This document shows, one piece after another, positions 39,812 through 50,870 of a stretch of DNA of 64,000 bases. The notes under the pieces were generated by a model that had not been told where the DNA came from, ran no database searches, and saw only the letters and a program-made list of their open reading frames with translations. Origin of the DNA: Phylloscopus collybita (taxonomy: Eukaryota; Chordata; Aves; Passeriformes; Phylloscopidae). The stretch's first letter is position 1, and each line of letters opens with the position of its first letter. The position numbers and the translations under genes were made by a program. The stretch spans positions 20,371,501-20,435,500 of the forward strand of contig JAJNNQ010000009.1 of assembly GCA_027886175.1 (NCBI GenBank), given 5' to 3'.

Positions 39812-41810
39812 GCTATGCTACCCAAATTTAAAGTGTATTTTCCAAAGGTCTGCTTCTGTCTCAAAACAGCATATATCCTGAATAAGAGAGCTGGAGAAAA
39901 GAGTGAGACTTGATCAAAGAGTACAAGAGTTGATCTTTATTTCTGAGAATGTGTTGCCGAACTTCCTGAGTAGTGAATGGCCTTATGAACCAACCCAGAA
40001 AAGGTTTTGCAAGATGGAGACAGAATGCATGGATGTGACTGTATCAGCAACAAAGAATGAATCGTTGAGAAAGACATCTTTTATAAATGACATACAATAG
40101 CAATGTGAAGACAAAAATTAGAATCTTGGAGGTTCACAGTTATGCAAGATGTTGGGAAAAAAGATGTACAAAGTATAACATTTTCTGCAGTATGAGAAAG
40201 GGAAAGGGAAGGTGCAGGGGAAAAAATAAATAAAGTCAATCAGGCAGCATAAGGAGGTGATCCCTGAGTCTTTGTGGGACTAAATGCCTATCAATGTGAG
40301 TAAAATATACAAAAGCAACAGTCCTTCACATAAAAGATTCAACTCAACTTTCACCTCCAAGGACAAGGTGCTACTTTCCAGTATAAAGGTTCATCTAGCA
40401 TGAGTAAAAGTGGGGAGACAACTGTGATTCCATCTGCAATGTTAGCAGAATTGACTTGAAACCAGAGAGGTTTAACTTTGTGATCTGAAGGGAAATCAGA
40501 GGAAGATAATTGAACTTGGCAAGAAAAAAGCATTGGCAATAATTGTGATAGCAAGAACTAGGTGTTCAGCAAAAGTAAAAGAAATTTAGAGATGGTTTGA
40601 ACAGCAGAAAAGTGGAGAAAATAGTCATCTGGAATATAAGACTTGAGTGAAGGAGGAAGGTTTCACGTGTTGCCTATTCTAGAATAAGGCATGACAACAG
40701 GGTGAAGAGGAAAATTTCATTTTATAGAATTTTATAAATAATTTTATAGAAGTTTATAAGGTATGAGGAAAGAGTATTACCTGATAAACTATGTGCAGAA
40801 GTATATGATTCAAGAGTGAAAATATGTGTCTCCACTGATACCAAAAAGACAAGGGAATCACAAGCTACTTTTAAAGAACAGAATTCAGTATTCAAGTCAA
40901 AGACTGCCATCAACAAATGGAAAGGTTTATCTTTATCAAATAGAAAGTATTATATTCAAAAAGAGTAAGAAACAGTGTTCTGACATGGTAAGTTTACAAT
41001 ATAAGGTCTCATTAATGCAATCTCTCTCACTCTGTGCATAATTACATCTTTCATTGGTTTGTATGATGTTGAGCTTTTAGACCCTGCTTTTACTTTTTTT
41101 AGCTTTGATCTCAAAACATTTTCTGTGCTTCAATTTGATTTTTGTCATTTTTATTACCAGTCTACTGAAAGAAAGCATTCACACTGTTCTGACCAACCAC
41201 TTAAAAGGAAACCCATTAGTGAGATGTTGAATTCGTACTTTTTGTTCTTATGGAAAGAAGAGTTCTAAAATATCATCCTTATATTTTAGTTTTATCGTTT
41301 AGCAACAACGACACTTCTACTTTTGAAAGTTCAACAAGCAAAAACGGGAAAAAATTATAAGATGTGGTTTTCTTGATACAGAATATTGAAAGAACCTCCG
41401 TTTTTTCGGTCAAATAATCACTTAACACTCAAAATTCTTTCTCTGTCCCCCTCTGTTATTCTTCAACTACCTATCTTTTTATCACTTGAAAGATTAATTT
41501 AAGGCTCCTGAAAGACTGTGAAATGTATAACACCATTAGAAGCTGTTATACAGTACCACATACCTTTGTAGTTTTGCGGTACCTCTAACATTTGTGGAAG
41601 TAATCATTAATCTCTTCCTACCCTCTAGACTCAAATGTGTCATCTTGACAGAGACTGCTCTAATCACCTAGGCTGTCTAAGGGGGCTTTTCAAAGTGTTC
41701 TAAGAAAAAATGAAAAAAAAATTTGAAGATTAATGAGTTATGATTGTCAATCCCTCTTCAAACTTTTTTGTATTTTAATTAATGGATGGGTAGTAGATCA
41801 AATGTAAACA

Positions 41811-41823
41811 CCCCCCCCCCCCC
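41811..41823. repeat. poly(C) homopolymer, 13 bases
   Basis: Thirteen consecutive C in otherwise AT-rich DNA. Long C/G homopolymers are much rarer than A/T runs in vertebrate genomes. It could fold as an i-motif on this strand or a G-quadruplex on the other. It is also a typical place for sequencing length errors. Confidence 0.9.
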
Positions 41824-43300
41824 ATAAATTACAGAAATATCTTGCAAGGCCTGAAGCCACACATTTTTTCATCATTTTCAGCACTTTGTCTTACTCTTTC
41901 TCTTGGCATGATGAATGTTCCAGCATTTGATAGTAAATGTCACTCTGTCAATGAAAGAGTTGGATCTGAGTCCCCACCAGAAAAACAAATTTAGTCTTCT
42001 ATACCTCTCTCAAACTTGCTTGATAAGAAATAAGATAACCACCCTCCTGTGGCTTTGCTTTGTGGGACTACTACCTGCTGAGCCCTATGCAGAAAATGTT
42101 TTTATCTGAGGTCAGACTAGGTGTGAAACAAGAGGTTTAACCCTGACAAAGTTGTTTCTTGACATGTCCAGGAAAAAATCCTCCTCAGTTCTAATGAGCT
42201 CTGCACTGAAACTTTTACCTGCACACTACCTAGCAACTAACAGGAAAGAGAAGCCCTCAAGGCCACAGTTTTGGATACAGAAACTAAAATAACCATTGAT
42301 GGAGAAGCCACTTGGAACCACTTAGCCACTACAGAAACAGGTTTTTGAAACCACTTCTAAAGTATATATGTCTTACAATATAAAATATGTATCCAACAAC
42401 TGTGAAAACTATGATTTTCAAGTCTGCATTTTCTCATTTTCTTCTTAATTCAGCATACGTGGAATAGCCAAAAACAAGTCTGAGTCACTGTACGGTATTG
42501 ATACTCTTTAGCCAAAGGAAACCATTTTGGCTCAGCTCATAAAAATGTTGCCTAGGAGTCATAGGCATCTTTGTTCAATTCATGATTAATAAAGACCACC
42601 TTGTGCACACAAGAGTTAAGTCTCCAGATGGGAAGGATGAAGGTTTTACTAATTAGTTGGTCTGCTCTCATATCAGTCCATCCCTTGGCAGATGTACAAT
42701 GATCTACTCTAAGCTAATCTGTGGTTTCTCAGCTCTTGCAAAATTTGTTTCTGTAGTTGGTTATTTCCCAGACACCCCTCATTATTTTACCTGGTGGATC
42801 CAGGAACATTTTCAGGCTCAATCCTCTGAGACGATCACCACACAGATTAATTACATTGATTTGTCACCTCAGACCTGGACAACTTAAGATGATGATTCTG
42901 TCTTTAATCTTAAACCAAAAAATTATCTTGCAATTTATGTAAAAATATCAATTACATAAACCTCATTTTTGCATATATCAGAGGAATTTAATCCTGTGCT
43001 AATGTTACCCATCCATTCACCTTCAGATCAAGAAACTTACTATCGCTGTTATTTGACTTCAGCTAGATTAAAAAAAATCCATCTTTATTTTGTTAAAAAT
43101 GAAACAACAACCGCTCTCTTTAGTTCAACAGAAGTATTTAGTGTTGTTTGGCAGCAGTACTGTTAAATAAAGCCTGTATTTAGTTCTCATATATCTGTAA
43201 TAAACATTTATTGAATCAGCAAGGGAGATTTTTATATCAGTACTTTAGTTTTTGGATTATCAAAAGAGGAAAAATTGTCCAATATTTATACTATTCTGCC

Positions 43301-43315
43301 TTTTTTTTTTTTTTT
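43301..43315. repeat. poly(T) tract
   Basis: Fifteen uninterrupted T on the plus strand. No retroelement is recognisable on the minus strand upstream of the corresponding A-run. Confidence 0.9.
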
Positions 43316-43457
43316 ATGTTTAACACGCATATCTGAAAAAGAAATAAAACAATAAATGTGCTATTTTTCATTTTCCTCTTTGGATTTTACCATTGAAAAA
43401 TAAAATATTTTAGAACCTCTAGCACCTCATAAACAGTTATACTAACCTTACCAGATT

Positions 43458-43497
43458 CCATAGAGTATGTATTGCATCCATAGGGTATGTACCATTC
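43458..43497. repeat. 20-bp imperfect tandem duplication
   Basis: Copies at 43458-43477 (ccatagagtatgtattgcat) and 43478-43497 (ccatagggtatgtaccattc) are adjacent with five differences. Confidence 0.8.
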
Positions 43498-44723
43498 CCT
43501 AACAACATCATTCTCTTGTTCCCAAATTAGATTTTTGACTCAGAAAACACTAATGCCTGGAAGCACCGAGACTTGTGTTGCAGTTAGAACAGGACTGGAT
43601 ACAGCAGTAGCCCTTATAGCTGTGCCAGGAAATGTAGCACACAATAGTACATGACATACTGGAGCTGTCCCTGTATAAATTAAACAGTGTGAGATGTTGA
43701 GTGCCACTCTTAGCAGGCCTTGGAAAATATTTGCTTTCATTGCTCTAAGTGCATTCATAAATACAAACACACTCTGGCTCTGGATTTTCTGGTAAAATAT
43801 TCTCAAAAACTGGATTCTAAAGAATACCATGCTGGTTGCACAAATCCCCATCCACTTAAAATAGATTTGTTTACAACCATTATGTCTTCCTCTGTGTTTT
43901 ATAAAAGCAGAAATGAATGCTGACTATGAATAATTTCAGTAGCTAAGTTCAATCCTCAACCAACAACTGATTTCTACAAAATGAACTGATTCAGGTATCC
44001 TACAGAGCTGTATATGTTTTTATTTCACTGTTCTTTCATTACTTTGTATTTCAGATGCCTTTTTTTTTTTTGTTTTATATTGTTTCCTCTTCAGTTACAA
44101 TAAGGTTCATAGATACAACATGGGGTAAAGCACCTCTGGTGACAGATGGTTGATTAAAATCATGGACAGAGACTAAGCAAGAAAAAAGTTGGAGGGCTGA
44201 AAGAGGCAATTAAAATGGCAGCTTGCTCAAGAAAGCAGAAGAGAGGTCATTTTTGCCCTTAAGAAATGCATTAAACCATGCTACAGTGATCAAGATTACC
44301 AACTGCTCAATGGTTAGTGACAGAAAATCCTCTCTGTATGTCAGTATTTTTCAACAAAATCAGTTCTCCAATTTGATTCCAGTTATGCACTGCTCTTTTT
44401 TCCAAACTTAGAGGAGTAGTTCAGTCAGCTCTTCCAGAAAGACCACACAAGTCCTAGAATCCTTGAGCAGCTGTGGTGATCCATTATTAAGTATAATTAT
44501 TTCCACTTTTAGGGTGGTGTGGCTTCCATTTCATGGATCTTTTAAACTTAAATATTTTACCCTTTTATCTATGTTTGTTGCTCTGTTTCTGGGCTCAGGT
44601 GCAGCCAAATTGACATGACTCTGTTCGAATGTGCTTCCAGTTAGACTACAAAAATTGCCCTCTAGTGTGCATTGCCATCAATCTTTATCCAAAATATTGA
44701 TTGGATAAAAGACTGCTGAAAGA

Positions 44724-44741
44724 TGTGTGTGAACACACACA
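44724..44741. repeat. (TG)4-aa-(CA)4 palindrome
   Basis: Eight bases tgtgtgtg, two bases aa, then the exact complement cacacaca. A small palindrome built of two opposed dinucleotide repeats. Confidence 0.9.
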
Positions 44742-45970
44742 GAGTAATTCAAATATGGTCGAAAAAAAAAATTTGAAAAACAAGGAAAAGGGAGTGAAGG
44801 AAGGCTGTGAAAAAGGTGTCAACTACAGCTCCTAAGCAGAAAGCTGAATTTATTTTTCAAAATATCAAGCATTTAAACAGGCATGACACCTTCTCTACAG
44901 CTCATCAATTTAAAGTACCATTCCCTAACAACGCTCAGTGCTGCACTACAGTAGCACAGCAATATGCACTTAAGTGCAAAATGCTTTCAGTCACCCTTTT
45001 ACCACCAGAAAAGATCAAGACAGAGTACAAATAAGACAGATCTACTCACACTCTTACCATTTGTTGCTGTGGGTTTATGTAAAGCTCTCTCTTGTGAGGA
45101 ATTAAAAGATAAAAAATTAAGGCCCTCCTCAAAACAGATTAAGGACAATAGAAGCTGATAATCTAAATGCAAACATGTAGAACTAGATGAATTCTCACAG
45201 CTAATACAGGTATGGATCAAACTAATAGATTTTTGGGAAAGAAACAGCACCAGCTCAAGTTACATCATTTATTTATCAAATCTGTTGCCATTCTTGCAAT
45301 ACCTCATTAATTATATGAGATGTCATTAATATGCTATCATTTGAAATTTAGTATAGGAAAAAAGCAGCCCTGTACTTCAGAAGTGAAAGCATACAGCCTG
45401 TGTAGAACACCAGCTAACTGTTATAATTAACACAGCAATCTGTGCACAACGTAGGCTAGCTGTCAAGATACACACACCAGGGTTTGAATTGATCCCTGAT
45501 GTCAACAGAAAGACTGGCTCACCAGAAACATGAAAATTTTAAGTCAGAATTTTTTTTAGCCTGAGTCATTATAGAGTGTCCATAAAAAATCAGGTTCAAC
45601 ATCACTTGCCTGGTATTCCCCTGCCCAGAACTGGTGCTGATAAAACACAACCCCAAAGAAGTACATGTGGGAAGACAAATGAAAAGCTGCAGACCCACCT
45701 CTTTTTTTGGACATGAAGAACAGTTCTGGGGGTGTGCCCACTGAATCTTTGATACAGCAGGGAAAACATCACAGTTTGAAACACTTACTCAGTGTTCAAA
45801 CTTCCTTTATTGCCTCTTGCTCTCTGGAAGAAACCAGACAATGATCAAGCAGGTGCCCATACATCTTTTAAGTCTCTGCATTTTTACTGTTTTAGAGCAC
45901 TTCAAATAAAATCCAATGGATTTTAGAAAACTTTAGGTATTACTGTCTTTGAAGCAATAAGTAATATTCA

Positions 45971-45984
45971 ATCACCATGGCAAC
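45971..45984. promoter_or_regulatory. RFX X-box-like site
   Basis: atcaccatggcaac has a perfect right half (ggcaac) and a left half (atcacc) one base from the X-box consensus GTNRCC. It lies in a non-repetitive segment with the E-box-like cagctg just downstream. It is the second such match in 7.5 kb, after 38528-38541. Weak evidence alone. Confidence 0.22.
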
Positions 45985-47394
45985 ACAGCTGCTGGGAGTT
46001 TATCTAAAATGTCCACAAAAGTAACTGCAAGGAAGGAACACACTGTGTCATTGTAGCACAGGTCTAATAAAGATCAATTTAAATAGGTAAATTCATGTAA
46101 AAAAATTCCATTAAAATTTTCAGTTTTATTTATACAGTTAGCTCTCCTCAAGATGTTACAGACAGACCAAATTATCCAGTGAGTTTGCTTCATGTAAACA
46201 GCCAGATGTTTGCTTGATGGCCAAATAGTCTGGTCACACAAGTAATAGATATTTTGGAGCATGGTTTACATTTATGTACATCCTAATACACAAATTTGTA
46301 TTAAAAACAATATTTTAAGTAGAAGTGCACAGAAATTACTTAGCTCTGACCCATGGCTGATGATATGGGAATGCAGAGAGAAGTGTTTTATACAAAAATC
46401 ACAAAAGCTAGGAAAACAAACAGAATGATACAAAGTTACAGAGGGTGACAAATTAAATTAATCAAAAATCTGATAACCATTTGGTGGATTTTGATCTAAG
46501 TTCAAAATTCCTTTTTTGGAAACTTTCATGTTATCAGAAGTAAATAGTAATAAAAATAAGACATTTTTGAGACAAAGCTTCAGATTCTGTTATTGTAAGT
46601 CTTTCTCTTCAGAGGCAGGATACAGCACAGACATGATGTTGTAAAGACTTCAGGCAGAAAATTGCTGAACTTAAATTATCCAGTGTAACGGCTTACTTAT
46701 TTATTCCAAGTTAAATGTTGGTACAATTCTTAATTTTTCAGTATCTTTGTGGCACATAGATTGCTCTCTGTCAATGACTCATTCATTTGCAATTGCTGTG
46801 CTGCATCCATCATTCATATTTCATGCTCACATTTTTTCCACCTTCTTTTTTTTATGTGGTTAAATTTAATATATAATTTGTTTAAAATGGCTAAGTTTTT
46901 TTTTCTTCAATATGAGTCCTCAATATAATGAAGAGGACTCAAGCAATTAAGAATTTTTAAGAATTCTGCTTTAACTTCTTTTTTCTCTGTGCAAATTTTT
47001 GAAAAGTTATGGATGTACAACATGGACAGTTTTTTGAGTTTAATTTTTTTTTTATTAACTAAATCAATTTTTCATCACTTTTTGTATTTCTGACTACTTA
47101 AATCTATTATTTCTTTTCACCTTCTAACCATATATTTATAAATACTGCAAATTGCTGAGCAATTTCTGGGAGATAAATTATGTTTCATTCCTTTTTTATT
47201 TATGGAGTATGCAATATCCATTAAGTCACTCAATGTTTCATTGAAATTAAGTTAGAGTAAATAGACATCAACTTTTTAAAGCAATGTCCAATCTTCTGAC
47301 CTCCATTACAGTTATTACTTTGGCAAACACACTAAAGGCTGCGTTCACAACATGTATTCCCTATCTTGCAATTAATTTTTAGTAGTGTCCCAAA

Positions 47395-47630
47395 TGCATG
47401 AATTAGCATGCCACAGAGCTCCAAAGTGTGATTGATTAAGCAGCATGAAAGATGGTTTTAATGCATTTTGCTTAATACTTGGGTTTAAAGTATGGCAAAG
47501 CCATCAAAATGATTAGTTTAGGTGTGGCAGCTTCTAATAAATGTACTTAGCATAATTGATTGTCTGTGTGGCTCAGCTAAATCATGAATTGATTATGAAA
47601 TGCTAAAACAGCAACACAACATTTTAAAGG
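47395..47630. promoter_or_regulatory. possible conserved non-coding element
   Basis: A repeat-free block unusually dense in homeodomain/POU-type cores: tgattgattaagcag, ttaatgcattttgcttaat, gcataattgattg and catgaattgattatg. It directly precedes the candidate exon at 47660. The texture is that of conserved vertebrate developmental enhancers. The call is by inference from composition and motifs. Confidence 0.28.
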
Positions 47631-47659
47631 GAATTACTTTTTCTGTTTCCTTTCAACAG

Positions 47660-47799
47660 ATTTTACTTAATGTACTGTCCCCTCCTTGGCTGGGACCCAT
47701 AATGCAGATCAGCTTCGTCAATGGAAGGCAGAGTCTGATTCTGCCACGTTGCCCTTTTTGGGATGATCCCCAGCTCCCAGGAAATCTCTACCAGTAGCT
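47660..47799 (+). other. candidate exon bounded by consensus splice sites
   Basis: A strong polypyrimidine tract with acceptor (tttttctgtttcctttcaacag) ends at 47659, and a donor gtgagtac begins at 47800. The 140 bp between are clearly GC-richer than both sides. The frame open across most of it (…WLGPIMQISFVNGRQSLIL…) ends in TAG just before the donor, and the other two frames contain stops. It would therefore be a non-coding or terminal-coding exon, or a pseudo-exon. I recognise no protein. Confidence 0.22.
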
Positions 47800-48050
47800 G
47801 TGAGTACCAGCATCAGACAGCATGCCTTCGGTTACTCACCAGACAACAAAAGAATGACATTGTACTTCATTTAGAAACACAAAGTGATAAAAAACTTGCA
47901 GAGCCTTTCCTGCACTTCCCTGCAAAAGGCAACTAATAGAGTAGACTATAAAATCCCTGAAGCAGAAGCCCTGATTTATAGACTGTGATACAGATAGCAT
48001 ATTTTTAACAATTTATCAATAATAAATAAGAATTGTGACCTAACTTAGGG

Positions 48051-48597
48051 TCATGGCTACTGTAACTTGTGCACTGTGCTGTTCCTCAAGACTTCACCCT
48101 CACACTGGAGGAGTTCATGAACAGCAGCTTGTGGGAAGGACTCACACTGAAGAAGTTTGTGGAGGACCCCACGCTGAAGCAAGGGGACTCCTCTCCCCAA
48201 GGAGGAAGAAGCAGCAAAAAAAAAAAAAAAAACAAAAAAAAAACATGTGATGAACTGACCATAACCCCCATTCCCCATCTCCCCAGGCTGGTGATGGGGA
48301 AGAGGAAAAGGTAGAGAACTGGCAATAAAATTAAGCCCAGGAAAGAGGGAGATAGGGGGAGGAAGGTGTTTTTAGGATTTGTTTCACTTCTCATTATCCT
48401 GCTCAGATTTTGATGGTAATAAATTCAATTGATTTCCCTAAGTCATCTGTTTTGCCTATTGATGAGTTATCCCTCCCTGCCTGTATCTCAACCTGTGAAG
48501 CTTTCATTGTAGTTTCTCTCCCATGTCCAAATGAGGAGGGGAGTGATAGAGAGGCTTTGGTGCATACCTGTCACGCAGCCAAGGTCAAACCTTAACA
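48051..48597 (+). mobile_element. LTR of an endogenous retrovirus, 5' end not found
   Basis: The 3' part follows an LTR common in passerine genomes. Its landmarks are a U3/R segment with ctgacc...cccccattccccatct, ggcaataaaattaagcccagg, aggtgtttttaggatttg, the signal AATAAA at 48418-48423, ctctcccatgtcc, and gaggaggggagtgatagaga. It ends ...ccttaaca at 48597. The upstream part holds short direct repeats (cacactggaggag / cacactgaagaag / ccacgctgaag). I cannot find the TG start or a target duplication, so it is 5'-truncated or its start has diverged. No internal viral genes adjoin it, so it is a solo or partial LTR. An A-tract at 48216-48243 interrupts it. Overlapping open frames here are by-products of its composition. 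Confidence 0.72.
48216..48243. repeat. A-rich tract inside the LTR
   Basis: Seventeen A, one C, then ten A. The tract sits inside the LTR rather than at its end. It looks like slippage expansion of an A-rich site in the LTR rather than a retroposition tail. Confidence 0.85.
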
Positions 48598-48949
48598 ATA
48601 CCTAAGAACAGCAACATATGTGCGTGCTGAGATGGATGTCAGGGGAAAAGATCCCCTTGGATGCATGCAAAGAAAGTTTGGGGAGTAAAGAAAATAACAG
48701 AGGTGAAAAACAGGTGAGGGGATGTTGTGTGGATTCTTAAAGTAAAGGAAAATTGTTTATTTAGCAGTCAGTGGAGATTCAAAGTTTAACGTGGTGCTTT
48801 ATACACTCGGTAGCATTTTTCCAACAGAATTTGCAAGGCACCAAAGAAAGAAGAGGGAATTGCTGTAGCAAAAGTGATAATACAAGCCACGTGAGTAAGG
48901 TAGAAATCAGCTGTCCATGGGGGAAAAAAAAGGAACATGCATATGTTCT
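48598..48949. other. unique sequence between LTR and CR1
   Basis: About 350 bp with no recognisable feature. Confidence 0.5.
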
Positions 48950-49103
48950 TATTCTGTTCTGTGAGGATGGTGAGGAACAGGAACAGGTTGGATGGGGTTT
49001 GAGCAGTCTGGTCTAATGGAAGGTATCCCTGCCCACAGCAGGGGAGTTGTAACTAGATGATCTTTAAGGTCCCTCCCAACCCAAAATATTCTTTGATTCT
49101 GTA
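48950..49103 (+). mobile_element. CR1 LINE 3' tail with a small internal deletion
   Basis: Begins near the ttctgtgaggatggtgagg landmark and ends in attctttgattctgta. The text goes from ...aggaacaggtt directly to ggatggggtttgagcag. About 60-65 bp normally found between these (cccagag...ccagg) are missing. The repeated word aggtt at both ends in intact copies suggests deletion by short-repeat recombination. Confidence 0.85.
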
Positions 49104-50387
49104 AATACATTATCTTTATACTAAACATAAACTACTAGATAATTATTATTACTATTATTGCTGTTATTTTTATTGATACTGCTCCATTTACGTATAATAT
49201 TCTAATTATAATATCATAGAGTAGATTATATTTGATTCTAAATATTTATAATATTTGATTCTATAACTCTGAATAACCATTTGTCCCTTTCAACAAATTT
49301 TAAAATATTTTTTAAAAAAATTTGATTTGGATAAACAATTTTTTTGTTGTTTTCTTTGTTCAGGCTTAGACTCATATTCACTTACAATGTTCCTGTTTCT
49401 TTTCAGTTCTCATGGTCTGTATGACATCCTTGGACTTCAGTGAAGAATTTTTCATTTACTAAGGAATTAGGGAATAGAAAGATTTATAAAAGAATGACTT
49501 CTTCCTATCATCGTGAGCCTCCTGAGAAAGAGCACTGTATCATAAAAATATAAAAATGCACCTAATATTTCCTAACTATTTTCAATTCTTGACAGTAAAA
49601 GATAAAATTGTCTTTAGGGAAATACATAAAAATTGTGTGATGCTTCAGACTTGTAAATGTATTTACTTGGTAAGCCTCTGCTTGTTATTTTATTACTTGG
49701 AGTAGAAAGTGTTCCTGTTTTATAGCTCTATTGAAGTTTCAGAAATTTAAACAAATTGTATTTTTTCCCTTCTGTGACTATATAATTCATCAAGCCAGGG
49801 TCTTGCTCAGTTTATTACATTATTTTGCCATGCATGAAAATCCATTTGCTGCTCTGGTTCTTATTGAAAATGGTAATTTCCTGGGTGGATGCACATCTGT
49901 TATCATTTCAGAGTCCAGTGTGATGAGCCTGAGTGCAAAATCTCTTCTCAATGACACTAGAGCAATGGTAATACTCTGTTCATTTCTAGTTTACTGAAAC
50001 TAAACCTAGAAAATAAAAATAAAATAAAACCTTTTCTACATTGGAAGATATTGAGCATCATTTTTGCTCTTTTTATGTTGCTAAGTTTCTTTTCTAAATA
50101 ATGGAATCATAAGGACTACAAATGAATCAATGAGTCAGATATGTACACACCTCATAGCAGGAGAATACACCAACAGAATAAAAGAGGCTCAATCAATCAT
50201 AATTTTGCTGTTGACATCATGGGCAGAAATTCCCTAGAACCAGGGAGAAAACAAAAAAAGAATACAAAACTCTTTTTCATATTAAAAATTTCTGCCTGTA
50301 CATGAGTGTTAGGTGAATAAAATAAATATATTTTAAAAATTATGCCTTTTATGAAACATTTTGTGTAAGCAACTTTCAGAGCAGAAG
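49104..50387. other. very AT-rich unique DNA
   Basis: No gene or transposon recognised. 49110-49280 is especially AT-rich, with a repeated atttgattcta word (about 49230-49265). Confidence 0.5.
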
Positions 50388-50870
50388 TCATAGAATCATA
50401 GAATATGCTGTGTTGGAAAGGACTCAACAAGGAGCATTGAGTCCAACTCCTGGCCCTTCAGGACACCCCCAAGACTTGCATCACATGCCTGAGAGTGTTG
50501 TATAACACCCCTTGAACTCTGTCAGGCTTGGTGCCACGACCACTTCCATGAGGAACCTGATCCAGTGCATCACCCTCTTGGTGAAAAACCGTTTCCTAAT
50601 AGCCAACATAAACCTCCCAACAAAACTTCAGGCCGTTCCTTCACGTCCTGTCTCTGGTTACCACAGAGGAGAGATCAGTGTCTGCCCCTCCTCTTCCCCT
50701 CGTGAGGAGCTTGTACACTACAGTGAGGTCTCCCTCGGTGTCCTCTCTAGGCTGAACAGACCAAGTAACCTCAGCCAGTCCTCATACAGATTCCCCTTTG
50801 TATCTTTCATCATCCTTATAGCTTGATATCCTTCTTATATTCTGGTGCCCAAAAATGAACACAGATATCT
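50388..50870 (-). mobile_element. CR1 LINE 3' end, minus strand
   Basis: The plus strand starts tcatagaatcatagaat, the reverse complement of the CR1 3' terminus with two intact octamers. It continues through ttggaaaggactc, attgagtccaactcctggccc, gaacctgatccagtgcatcac, accctcttggtgaaaaaccg, and attctggtgcccaaaaatgaacac near 50845-50864. It is better preserved, and so probably younger, than the copy at 20396-21232, and its subfamily differs. A frame of 104 codons on the opposite strand (50512-50826) is not the CR1 reading sense and is a shadow. Confidence 0.9.

Larger units (their letters stand above)
26139..48050. other. 22-kb AT-rich tract without recognised genes or transposons
   Basis: No CR1 tail, LTR boundary or known exon seen. 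Small features are listed separately: tandem duplications (29134-29159, 38424-38449, 43458-43497), a poly(C) run (41811-41823), poly(T) (43301-43315), hairpins (44724-44741), candidate regulatory sites (38528-38541, 39694-39811, 45971-45984, 47395-47630) and a candidate exon (47660-47799). A slightly GC-richer piece at about 31800-32110 holds two overlapping plus-strand frames of 89 and 101 codons that match nothing I know. From about 46700 to 47200 the plus strand is strongly T-rich. Confidence 0.5.

Noticed and set aside
43540..43851. 103-codon minus-strand frame, with a Cys-rich alternative frame considered as an EGF or zinc-finger exon
   Set aside because: Cysteine spacing fits no domain, and flanking splice sites in phase were not found.
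48057..48394. Several overlapping frames of 65-102 codons on both strands
   Set aside because: All lie in the LTR at 48051-48597 and translate its A-tract into poly-Lys or poly-Phe runs; not genes.
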